A stretch of DNA of 28,752 bases from positions 1-28,752 of the forward strand of contig CAZCHH010000044.1 in assembly GCA_964498585.1 (NCBI GenBank). Direction: 5' to 3'. Below the pieces are notes generated by a model. The model saw nothing but the letters and a program-made list of their open reading frames with translations, made no database searches and was not told where the DNA came from. Origin of the DNA: JAAYJM01 sp964498585 (GTDB lineage: Bacteria; Bacteroidota; Ignavibacteria; Kapaibacteriales; UBA2268). Shown piece by piece: positions 1 to 7,377 of this stretch; position 1 is the stretch's first letter, and the number at the start of each line of letters is the position of its first letter. The position numbers and the translations under genes were made by a program.

Positions 1-26
1 TGATATACGCCAGAATGACAAGAAAA

Positions 27-110
27 GATGTCATTGGTAAGCGCAGCGAAGAATCTCACAAGTCATTGCTACCACAAAGTTTGAGATTTTTCACTTCGTT
101 TCGGAATAAC
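27..110. repeat. Family B palindromic element, hybrid left end
   Basis: The arms at about 41-58 (gcgcagcgaagaatctca) and 81-100 (ttgagatttttcacttcgtt) form a long imperfect inverted repeat around a loop containing aagtcattgctaccacaaa. The same loop occurs near 19541 and, inverted, near 28600, so this is a dispersed element and not a chance hairpin. The left edge, agatgtcattggtaa at 27-41, matches the end of family C rather than family B. That suggests a recombinant or nested copy. No coding potential is seen. Confidence 0.75.
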
Positions 111-353
111 CGACAAATTGAATTATCGAAACCTCAAAAAATACTATTTCAAATATGAAATGATATATCATTTCTTATTATAATTATTTAACATTGCATC
201 AATTTTCTCAATTTTATATCAGAATAAATTTTTCAAAAAATAAAAATTTTATTTGCATTTCAATTTTTTATTTATTAAATTTATTTTGTTAAAATTGTAA
301 CATTATTAATTTCAAAAAACAGAGAATAATTATAAGGGGAGTTATAAAAATTA

Positions 354-432
354 GTTATTCTGAAGCGACAGCGAAGAAACTCATATATTGTGATAGAAAG
401 TAATTATGAGGTTCCTCACTTCGCTTCGAAAT
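354..432. repeat. Family B palindromic element (diverged)
   Basis: gttattctgaagcg at 354-367 followed by a gcgaagaaactc arm is answered by gaggttcctcacttcgct at 408-425. The arms match the family B pattern (CATTCTGA, then GCGAAGAATC, then the inverse), but several bases have drifted and the loop differs from the other copies. Confidence 0.6.
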
Positions 433-445
433 TAAAAATAGCAAA

Positions 446-527
446 GTCATTCTGAAGCGTTGTGAAGAATCCAGAGAATAGTGGTTAAAAGAAATTATCT
501 GGATTCTTCGCTGTCGCACAGAATGAC
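446..527. repeat. Family B palindromic element, 'ccaga' loop subtype
   Basis: The left arm starts gtcattctgaagcg at 446 and ends in gaagaatcca. The right arm, tctggattcttcgctg from 499, ends in cagaatgac at 527. The loop-proximal ccagagaat/attatctgg differs from the element at 27-110 but resembles the copy at 28471-28554, so the family has at least two loop types. It lies about 70 bp upstream of the gene starting at 596. Confidence 0.75.
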
Positions 528-595
528 TATATTTAGAACTCCCATTTTTAACTTAATAATCCAATAACTATTTACTCAACAACTACGGAAAAACT

Positions 596-1993
596 ATGAA
601 AAAAATTTTGATTTTATTTTTAATTTTACTGTGTTCATTTTCAGTTTTAAATTCACTGGAGTTTGGCAACTGGAAAAAAGAAAACTGGAAACAGGTATTT
701 GATTTAAGAAAATATTTCGATGCTGATACTCTCTATGGTACAGATACTTTAAAAATGCTTTTGTCAATTCATGAGTTTAAATTCTGCGATTCTTTAAATG
801 GTGTAATTGCTTGTAGTCCTGGTATGGGAGTTTTTGTATTTAAAACAACTGATGGTGGTTTTAATTGGAATTTGATTTTAGACAATGGAATTTTCAATTC
901 TTTGGGGTATATGCAAGGTTTGTCATTTCCAACGCCCAATATTATTATTATTTCTTTAAGAGAAAATGTAATTGAAAGAACTTTAGATGGGGGAATTACC
1001 TGGGATACTTTATATAATAATTTAAATTGCATTCTTTTCGAAATTGATTTTCTACCCAATGGATTTGGTGTGGGCAGGGCCTATGATAAAGATGGTGATA
1101 GCACAATGATTGTAAAATCTACAGATTTTGGTGAAACCTGGTCAATATTTGAGAATCTGCCTAATTTCACCTATAAAACACACCCTAAAATTTTTTCAGA
1201 TTCCATTATTAGCTGTATAGTATATGATGCTGAACCCAGATTTTATTATTATTGTATTTCAGAGAATTTGGGTCAAACTTGGAATTATTATCCTTATTAT
1301 ATTTCAAACGATAGTGCAAGATTGGGTGTAGAATTTTTTTTAAATTCAGAGAAGGGCTGGGGAGTTCTATTTCGGCACAAAATAGAACAAACAGGTGATA
1401 ATATAATTATAAAAACAACTGATAGCGGTAAAAGCTGGATAAAAAAGTTAGATGCTTGGATTGAACCAGCTTTTACTTTGTTAAATATTAATTTTATAGA
1501 TTCTTTAAAAGGTATATCAACAAGTAGAGCAGGAAAATTTTTATATTCAACCGATGGTGGAGAAAACTGGATTAAAGACTCTTCATTCATATCTGAAGAT
1601 ATTAGTGAAATTATGACTTATGCTGCTTTCCTTTCTCAAAAAAGGTTTATAATAAGAATAAGTAAAATACTTGGTCAGGTATTTATGTATGATGAAGATG
1701 GCTTTACAAACGTTGAAGAAAAGCCAACGGAAAATATTTCAACTGCTCAAATTTTTCCTAATCCTGCAACAAATCAAATTGAATTTAAACTGCAATTAAA
1801 TGAACCACAATCACTAAAATTTGAATTATTCGATATTCTTGGAAATCAAGCATTACCTAAAATAGAACTTTTTTCAGAATCAACAGAATTTTCTCAAAAA
1901 ATTAATATTTCGAATTTACCAACTGGAGTATATTACATTGTAACAAGTGCAAACAAGCAAAAGACAGCAATGAAATTTATAAAGGTGGAATAG
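596..1993 (+). CDS. Secreted Asp-box (sialidase-like) repeat protein with T9SS sorting domain
   Basis: This is a 465-residue exported protein of unknown target. Residues 1-20 are a signal peptide (Lys-Lys followed by a Leu/Ile-rich core). Six Asp-box motifs of the form S/T-x-D/N-x-G-x-x-W lie at about 84-91, 129-136, 175-182, 222-229, 274-281 and 318-325, for example TTDGGFNW and STDGGENW. The spacing fits a beta-propeller of the BNR/YCF48-like type. Residues 385-465 (starting at IFPNPATNQIEF and ending MKFIKVE) are a type A T9SS C-terminal sorting domain, which directs such proteins across the outer membrane and to the cell surface. The gene stands alone. ATG 596 follows a weak purine-rich 'acggaaaaact'. 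Its ligand or enzymatic role cannot be told, because Asp-boxes are structural and not catalytic. Confidence 0.85.
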   Translation: MKKILILFLILLCSFSVLNSLEFGNWKKENWKQVFDLRKYFDADTLYGTDTLKMLLSIHEFKFCDSLNGVIACSPGMGVFVFKTTDGGFNWNLILDNGIFNSLGYMQGLSFPTPNIIIISLRENVIERTLDGGITWDTLYNNLNCILFEIDFLPNGFGVGRAYDKDGDSTMIVKSTDFGETWSIFENLPNFTYKTHPKIFSDSIISCIVYDAEPRFYYYCISENLGQTWNYYPYYISNDSARLGVEFFLNSEKGWGVLFRHKIEQTGDNIIIKTTDSGKSWIKKLDAWIEPAFTLLNINFIDSLKGISTSRAGKFLYSTDGGENWIKDSSFISEDISEIMTYAAFLSQKRFIIRISKILGQVFMYDEDGFTNVEEKPTENISTAQIFPNPATNQIEFKLQLNEPQSLKFELFDILGNQALPKIELFSESTEFSQKINISNLPTGVYYIVTSANKQKTAMKFIKVE

Positions 1994-2022
1994 GAAAGAA
2001 AATAGTGATTTGTAATAATTAA

Positions 2023-2056
2023 AAGTCATACTATCAGCAAGCTGATAGTATGACTT
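2023..2056. terminator. Perfect 16-bp hairpin between convergent genes
   Basis: aagtcatactatcagc (2023-2038) and gctgatagtatgactt (2041-2056) are exact inverse complements separated by only two bases. It sits 29 bp after the upstream stop codon and 45 bp before the end of nrdJ, so it could act as a bidirectional terminator. There is no long T tract on either strand. A related, weaker hairpin lies at 14779-14804. Confidence 0.6.
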
Positions 2057-2100
2057 CTTTATGAAATTCTAAACTCTTCAATCTAAACTTTCTAAACCTT

Positions 2101-5100
2101 CTACGAGCATCCACTCGTTGCTCCGCATTCTTCACAAACAGTGCAGCTTCCATTGCGTTTCACCCTTATTGAGCCACAATATTCACAGGTTTCTCCAGTG
2201 TAGCCGATTAGCTTTGCATGTTCAGATTGCATTTGAGTCCCACTTGATTTAAACTGGTCAGCAGAATTATTATTTGAAGATTCAGAAACATCTTCGTCTT
2301 CTTTTTCTTCAGCACTAAATAAACTTTCTGCATTTCCAGTATTTTCTATTTGCTCAGTATGATGGTCGTTATGTCCATTTGATTTTCCGTTTTTCTCAGT
2401 TTCATCAACAGTTTTCACCTGAACAAAATCAGTTCTACCCAAGTAATCATACCCAAGCGAACGGAAAATATAATCCAAAATAGAGGTAGAAGATTTAATT
2501 GCTTCGTGCCCGCGAACAATACCTGCAGGGTCAAAACGTGTAAACGTAAAAGTATCAACGAGTTCGTCAAGCGGAATACCGTATTGCAATGCTTTAGAAG
2601 CTAAAATTGCAAAACTGTTAAGCAAGCCACGGAAAGCAGCACCTTCTTTATACATATCAATAAAAATTTCTCCGAGCGAGCCATCTTCATATTCCCCAGT
2701 CCTTAAATAGACCTTATGATTTCCAATATACGCCTCGCGGACAAAACCCTTGCGTTTTTTAGGCAAACGTTTTCTTAATGGATTGTATATATTTGCCAGA
2801 ATTTGCTCCTGAACTTCTTTGGGACCTTTGGTTTCGTCTAAAGAATCCTCGTCGCCGAGCATAAGAATTTCATCTAATTCCGGGAAAGCAGATGAATTAA
2901 GTGGCTGAGAAAGCTTCGAGCCATCGCGATAAAGAGCTATTGCTTTGAGCATCATCTTCCATGAATCAGTATAGACCTGACTTATTTGCTCTAATGTGGC
3001 GTCAGCAGGCATATTAACTGTTTTTGAAATAGCTCCGGTAATGAATGGTTGGGCAGCAGCCATCATATTAATATGAGCAGTATAATGGATAAAGCGTTTC
3101 CCTTTCGAACCGCAGCGGTTGGCAGTATCGAATACTGGAAGATGCTCATCTTTTAGATAAGGCGCCCCTTCAAGCATCATAGTTCCGCAAACATAATCGT
3201 TTGTAGCGTCAATATCTTCTTTACTGAAACCAAGTTCGGTAAGTAAATCAAAATTAGTGTCGTTATACTTGCTTTCCGAAATACCAATTTTCTTTAAAAA
3301 TGCTTCGCCAAGCACCCATTTATTGAATGCAAAACGAATATCGAAAGCAGATTTTAACTCATTTTCAATTTGTTTGATTTGCTTATCGCCAAAACCTTTT
3401 TGCTTGAGTTTGCTGTATGAAATTGATTGACAATTTTCTAAAGTAGCATAGCCAGTGGAATACTTCTCAATTTCATCAATTTGTTCGCGGGTATAACCAA
3501 GTTTTTTAAGTGCTTTGCTAACAGATTGATTGCAGATTTTGAAATACCCACCACCAGCAAGTTTTTTAAATTTAACAATAGCAAAATCCGGCTCAATTCC
3601 AGTAGTGTCGCAATCCATAACCAAACCGATTGTGCCAGTCGGAGCAAGGACTGTTACCTGAGCATTGCGAAAACCATATTTTTCACCCAGTTCAAGCACT
3701 TTATCCCAGCTTTCCTTTGCAGCATCAAGCAAATACTTCGGACAAAATTCCTCATTAATACCGATTGGTTTAATAGTAAGTTCTTCAAATTCATCATCTG
3801 GAGCGTTATAAGCAGCTCGGCGATGATTACTCAAAACTCTGAGCATTTGCTCTTTATTTTTTTCATATTTTGGAAAAGCACCAAGCTGGCTTGCCATTTC
3901 AGCTGAAGTTTTGTATGCTTCAGATGTCATTAGTGAAGAAATAACACCTGCTATAGCCATCGCTTCTTTAGAATCGTAAGGAATACCGCAAATCATAAGC
4001 AGTGAACCGAGATTCGCATAGCCAAGCCCGAGCGTTCTAAAATCGAAACTCCGCTGCGCCATCTCCTTTGAAGGAAATTGAGCCATTAGCACTGAAATTT
4101 CAAGAACAACAGTCCAAAGTCGAACTGAATGTTTGTATTCATCTACTTTAAAAACACAGGAATTTTCATCAAAAAATTTGGTTAGATTCAAACTTGCAAG
4201 GTTGCAGGCAGTATCGTCAAGGAACATATATTCGCTGCAAGGATTGCTGGCATTAATTCTGCCACTATTCGGGCATGTATGCCATTCGTTAATAGTAGTG
4301 TCGTATTGCAAGCCGGGGTCGGCGCATTTCCAGGCACTAATCAAAATTTTGTTCCAAAGGTCCTTTGCACGTACTTTTTTACCTTTTGTCTTGTCAGTTC
4401 TCCAGCGCAGTTCCCAGCTATCGTCATTTTCCACAGCTTTCATAAACGCATTTGTTACGCGAACAGAATTATTTGAGTTTTGCCCGCTAACAGTATTATA
4501 CGCTTCTCCTTCGTAATGAGTATTGTATTCCTCAAAATCAAGCGAAGTGAAGCCCTGCTCAACCAGATTTAGAACACGCAGAATAAAGCTAAGTGGCACA
4601 CCAGCAATAATTGCAGCGTGAATTTTTTTTCTTAATTCCTTGTTTTCTTTTACGTTAGTTCCATTTGCAATTACAAAATCCAAAATTCCTTTTAGATGAA
4701 ATTTATTGATTTTCGAGCCGGTAACCATCGCAGCGACTTTTTCTTCTTCCTTTGCTTTCCATTCGATAAACTCTTCAATATCGGGGTGGTCAATATCAAC
4801 AATCACCATTTTAGCAGCGCGGCGTGTAGTTCCACCAGATTTAATAGCACCGGCGGCGCGGTCGAATATTTTCAAAAAGCTCATTAGCCCGGAAGAAATT
4901 CCTCCTCCTGAAAGAGGTTCCTTTGCTCCGCGTAATCCGGAATAGTTCGTTCCGGTTCCGCTACCGAACTTGAAAATTCTTGCTTCACGCACTGCTAAAT
5001 CGAATATTCCGCCTTCATTAATCAAATCATCTCTGATTGATTGAATGAAGCAGGCATGCGGCTGAGGACGTGAGTACGCATCGTCAGAATGTTTTAATTC

Positions 5101-5598
5101 CTTTGTGTCGGGGTCAACGTAGTAATGTCCCTGCTTCGAACCAGTTATATTATAAGCATAAAATAAGCCGGTATTGAACCACTGCGGAGAATTCGGTGCT
5201 GCCATTTGGTTGATAAGCATATAGACAAGTTCATCGTAAAAAACGTTGGCATCTTCTTCGGTATCAAAATAACCATATCGCTGTCCCCAATCTTTCCAAG
5301 CACCGGCAAGACGATGGACTACCTGCTTCAAAGAATTTTCAGAGCCATACTTTTGTCTGCCATATTTATCTTTTAATGGATTACCTTTGCTGTCTTTTAG
5401 CGGTACCTGGGTTTTGCGAAAGTACTTTTGTGCTAAAATATCAGTAGCGACCTGAGACCATTGCTCCGGTACTTCGATATTATCCATTTTAAAGACTACT
5501 GAACCATCTGGATTTTTCATCTCAGAAGTTCGTTGGACATATTTAAATTTGTCAAAGGGATTTTCCCCTTCCTTTGTAAATACGCGATTAAATTTCAT
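2101..5598 (-). CDS. nrdJ: Class II (adenosylcobalamin-dependent) ribonucleoside-diphosphate reductase
   Basis: This 1165-residue enzyme reduces ribonucleotides to deoxyribonucleotides using a radical generated from coenzyme B12, so it needs neither oxygen nor a small subunit. Visible family marks are HACFIQS with the first redox cysteine (Cys183), GSGTGTNYS near 212-220, the Asn-x-Cys-x-Glu radical-site motif SNPCSEY (Asn452, Cys454, Glu456), DDTACNLASLNL (Cys465 is a candidate for the second redox cysteine), and APTGTIGL near 650. After about residue 1060 comes an acidic, Ser/Asn-rich, low-complexity linker. It is followed by a cysteine cluster (Cys1138, 1141, 1152, 1155, 1158, 1164) like the zinc-ribbon/redox tail of long NrdJ proteins. 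The ATG at 5598 lacks a Shine-Dalgarno. No cobalamin riboswitch was recognised upstream, and no class I or III reductase is nearby. Confidence 0.95.
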   Translation of the reverse strand: MKFNRVFTKEGENPFDKFKYVQRTSEMKNPDGSVVFKMDNIEVPEQWSQVATDILAQKYFRKTQVPLKDSKGNPLKDKYGRQKYGSENSLKQVVHRLAGAWKDWGQRYGYFDTEEDANVFYDELVYMLINQMAAPNSPQWFNTGLFYAYNITGSKQGHYYVDPDTKELKHSDDAYSRPQPHACFIQSIRDDLINEGGIFDLAVREARIFKFGSGTGTNYSGLRGAKEPLSGGGISSGLMSFLKIFDRAAGAIKSGGTTRRAAKMVIVDIDHPDIEEFIEWKAKEEEKVAAMVTGSKINKFHLKGILDFVIANGTNVKENKELRKKIHAAIIAGVPLSFILRVLNLVEQGFTSLDFEEYNTHYEGEAYNTVSGQNSNNSVRVTNAFMKAVENDDSWELRWRTDKTKGKKVRAKDLWNKILISAWKCADPGLQYDTTINEWHTCPNSGRINASNPCSEYMFLDDTACNLASLNLTKFFDENSCVFKVDEYKHSVRLWTVVLEISVLMAQFPSKEMAQRSFDFRTLGLGYANLGSLLMICGIPYDSKEAMAIAGVISSLMTSEAYKTSAEMASQLGAFPKYEKNKEQMLRVLSNHRRAAYNAPDDEFEELTIKPIGINEEFCPKYLLDAAKESWDKVLELGEKYGFRNAQVTVLAPTGTIGLVMDCDTTGIEPDFAIVKFKKLAGGGYFKICNQSVSKALKKLGYTREQIDEIEKYSTGYATLENCQSISYSKLKQKGFGDKQIKQIENELKSAFDIRFAFNKWVLGEAFLKKIGISESKYNDTNFDLLTELGFSKEDIDATNDYVCGTMMLEGAPYLKDEHLPVFDTANRCGSKGKRFIHYTAHINMMAAAQPFITGAISKTVNMPADATLEQISQVYTDSWKMMLKAIALYRDGSKLSQPLNSSAFPELDEILMLGDEDSLDETKGPKEVQEQILANIYNPLRKRLPKKRKGFVREAYIGNHKVYLRTGEYEDGSLGEIFIDMYKEGAAFRGLLNSFAILASKALQYGIPLDELVDTFTFTRFDPAGIVRGHEAIKSSTSILDYIFRSLGYDYLGRTDFVQVKTVDETEKNGKSNGHNDHHTEQIENTGNAESLFSAEEKEDEDVSESSNNNSADQFKSSGTQMQSEHAKLIGYTGETCEYCGSIRVKRNGSCTVCEECGATSGCS

Positions 5599-5672
5599 AA
5601 TTATTTATATATTTTTAAATTTGTTATTTTTCTTACCAGTATGATTCATTCATAAAAAATGAATACTTTATT

Positions 5673-5703
5673 ACTCCTTCCCAAGTTGCACTTGGGAAGG
5701 AGT
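5673..5703. repeat. Strong 14-bp hairpin upstream of nrdJ
   Basis: actccttcccaagt (5673-5686) and its exact inverse complement (5690-5703) flank a 3-nt loop. It lies in the repeat island upstream of nrdJ and is not placed as a terminator for any gene. A decayed copy (ctccttcacaaattg...ttggaaggaa) occurs at 19336-19364 downstream of metG. Confidence 0.65.
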
Positions 5704-5780
5704 TCAAGTTTAATACTTGTTGCTATTATACTTCTCCCGTAGGAATCAAATATTTGTAACAATGCTTCCTTTAGTGTCTT

Positions 5781-5890
5781 TTTATTCCGTAGGAATTAAA
5801 TATATAATAGCTTTTTAATATTTAATCCCAATGGGATAAGCACAGTCAAGAGATATTTTTATTACAAATATATAATTCCTACGGAATAAA
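5781..5890. repeat. Inverted-repeat element with CCGTAGGAATT ends
   Basis: tttattccgtaggaatta (5781-5798) is repeated in inverse form as aattcctacggaataaa (5874-5890). Each arm is itself palindromic (ATTCC-gta-GGAAT), and a third palindrome (atcccaatgggat, 5825-5837) lies inside. A further diverged arm, ctcccgtaggaatcaaata, is at 5734-5752. The structure looks like a small non-coding mobile or palindromic repeat. Confidence 0.6.
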
Positions 5891-5958
5891 GATTCTTTAA
5901 TTATTTATACTCACTATTATTAAGAACTAATACTTATTGCCAGCTTTGGATAAACCTT

Positions 5959-6011
5959 ACGTCATTTCCATTTAAATAAAGTCTTCCTTTATTGGGAGTT
6001 GCCAGTGACAT
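5959..6011 (+). repeat. Family C element (about 57 bp)
   Basis: acgtcatttccatttaaata...gggagttgccagtgacat matches the family C consensus: TATGTCATCTCCATTTAAA, then an AATAAAGCA/TGCTTTATT mini-palindrome, then GGGGTTACCAATGACATC. The central palindrome is partly decayed here. It abuts the family A element that starts at 6019. Confidence 0.7.
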
Positions 6012-6018
6012 CGTAGTT

Positions 6019-6199
6019 TGTCATTCTGACGGATGTCAGAATCCATCTCGTTTTTCTCTAAAGAGAATGGACAAAGGAATATTTTAGTTATTAGTCATTG
6101 GTCATTAGTTGCTAGAAAAATACTAATGACTAATAACGAATGACTAATTGCCAATAAAAACTATTTTTAAGATGGATTCTGACATCCGTCAGAATGACA
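6019..6199. repeat. Family A REPIN-like element, copy 1
   Basis: Two perfect 30-bp arms in inverse orientation (6019-6048 and 6170-6199) flank a 121-bp core. Each arm contains its own 7-bp palindrome (TTCTGAC-ggat-GTCAGAA), so each arm can fold alone or pair with the other. The core holds a second, imperfect inverted repeat around ttagtcattggtcattag (6091-6108) and actaatgactaataacg (6122-6138). Other copies are at 21601-21860 and 23149-23226. Confidence 0.8.
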
Positions 6200-6208
6200 C
6201 GGAAATTT

Positions 6209-6263
6209 ATGTCATCTCCATTTAAATAAAGGTCTTACTTCATTTTAGGGTTACCGATGACAT
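6209..6263 (+). repeat. Family C element
   Basis: tatgtcatctccatttaaat...agggttaccgatgacatc follows the consensus closely. It lies 10 bp after family A copy 1 and in the same orientation as the copy at 5959-6011. Confidence 0.75.
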
Positions 6264-6280
6264 CGCTTTTTATACAACCA

Positions 6281-6362
6281 AAACTTTACGAAAGTTAAGA
6301 AACTTTCGCAAAGTTAAAAGAACTAAATACTTTCGTAAAGTTTCTTAACTTTGCAAAAGTTT
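6281..6362. repeat. Imperfect long inverted repeat, 'ACTTTCG' type
   Basis: aaactttacgaaagttaag (6281-6299) continuing to about 6315 pairs imperfectly with actttcgtaaagtttcttaa (6329-6348) continuing to 6362. The arms are about 34 bp around a 13-bp loop and consist of repeated ACTTTCG/CGAAAGT units. No coding potential is seen. Confidence 0.6.
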
Positions 6363-6366
6363 AAGT

Positions 6367-6420
6367 TATGTCATTTCCATTATAATAAAGCATTTGCTTT
6401 TTCAAGTTTTCACAATGACA
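6367..6420 (+). repeat. Family C element
   Basis: tatgtcatttccattataat...agttttcacaatgaca with the internal aataaagcatttgcttttt palindrome. It ends about 24 bp before the stop codon of the SIMPL-domain gene. Confidence 0.7.
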
Positions 6421-6443
6421 CAGAATTTTTATAAATTCAAGCA

Positions 6444-7184
6444 CTATTTAATATAATAATCCACGGTAACAACTGCTTTAATTACTTTTTCTATAGAGAA
6501 CATATCGTTCATACCATAATCGCTGATGTCAGTTGAGTTTTTGGGTGTAATTTGGAAAACACCCTGCGAAGCAGCTTTGATTGAGCCGATTTCGCCACCA
6601 CTGTTTTTTGCAAGTACTTCTGCTCTTTCTTTTGCATCTTTAGAAGCATTTGAAAGCATTTCAACTTTTAAATCATTAATTTTGGTATAAAGATAACGCG
6701 GCTGAAAGGAAACAAATTCAATTCCTTCTTTTAATAGTTCTGAAGAATTTGAAGATAGCTCAGCAACTTTATCAATATTTTTATCTTCAATAGTAATGAT
6801 TTGGCTCAACCTGTATCCCTCAACCTGATTCGACTGCCAGCCCTTTTCATTTGTTTTAAATAATTTGACAGTAGAAACCGGAGATACTTTTAATTTAGCT
6901 TCACTATACCCATTTTTCTCAAAAAATAAAAGAACCTGAGCTAATTGAGTTTGCAGAAGGTTATAAGCGGAAACCATATCGGAAGAAGTAACGGCAACTT
7001 CGCTTTCCCAGATAGCTAAATCGGATTTGATTTCCTTTTCAGCATATCCTTTCACTGTTACGTATTGATTGGACATTTTTATTGTGCGAAGGGCATCTGC
7101 AATAACAAGTGCAGCCAGAACAACGCCAAAGGCAAGAAATATGCCGAACAGCATATTATTCATCCAATTCTTTGATTTTTCCAT
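6444..7184 (-). CDS. SIMPL-domain (DUF541) membrane-anchored protein
   Basis: This is a 246-residue protein if translation starts at the ATG at 7184. The reading frame extends upstream to a TTG at 7223, but that would add a lysine/tyrosine-rich stretch with no homology value. An N-terminal hydrophobic segment (MLFGIFLAFGVVLAALVIAD) is a signal anchor. It is followed by VTVKGYAEKEIKSDLAIWE, the typical opening of SIMPL/DUF541 domains, which covers the rest of the protein to VTVDYYIK. Members sit in the periplasm or cell envelope and their molecular role is poorly defined. It is divergent from the hydrogenase-like kinase, with 193 bp between the start codons, so any regulatory link would lie there. 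Confidence 0.8.
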   Translation of the reverse strand: MEKSKNWMNNMLFGIFLAFGVVLAALVIADALRTIKMSNQYVTVKGYAEKEIKSDLAIWESEVAVTSSDMVSAYNLLQTQLAQVLLFFEKNGYSEAKLKVSPVSTVKLFKTNEKGWQSNQVEGYRLSQIITIEDKNIDKVAELSSNSSELLKEGIEFVSFQPRYLYTKINDLKVEMLSNASKDAKERAEVLAKNSGGEIGSIKAASQGVFQITPKNSTDISDYGMNDMFSIEKVIKAVVTVDYYIK

Positions 7185-7377
7185 TTTTTTATTGTAATAT
7201 TTAAAATATTTTGTTATTTTCAATGTTTTATTAATTGATTCTTTGATGAAACTTTAAATTGTTTTTGTCAAATTTCAAGAATAGAATTTCTTTAATTTTT
7301 TTAATATATGCAAGAAAAAGTTATTAACATTTTTATAAGTCGTTTAATTTAAATAAATTTAAAAAATAAAAAATTTT

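Noticed and set aside
4133..4516. Open frames of 60-140 codons on the plus strand opposite nrdJ (also at 3481-3906 and 4696-4945)
   Set aside because: They lie entirely antisense to a conserved enzyme and have no recognisable motifs. They are shadows of nrdJ codon use.
5599..5672. Cobalamin riboswitch upstream of the B12-dependent nrdJ
   Set aside because: No B12-box-like or multi-stem architecture is visible in the leader. The region is short, AT-rich and then enters repeats.
5781..6420. Possible CRISPR array or tRNA cluster in the repeat island
   Set aside because: The repeats belong to different families, are inverted and not evenly spaced, and have no constant direct repeat with unique spacers. 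No cloverleaf or GGTTC T-loop was found.
7185..7223. N-terminal extension of the SIMPL-domain protein from a TTG codon
   Set aside because: The ATG at 7184 directly precedes a short charged region and the signal anchor, and the extension is Lys/Tyr-rich AT-type sequence. TTG without a Shine-Dalgarno is a poor start.
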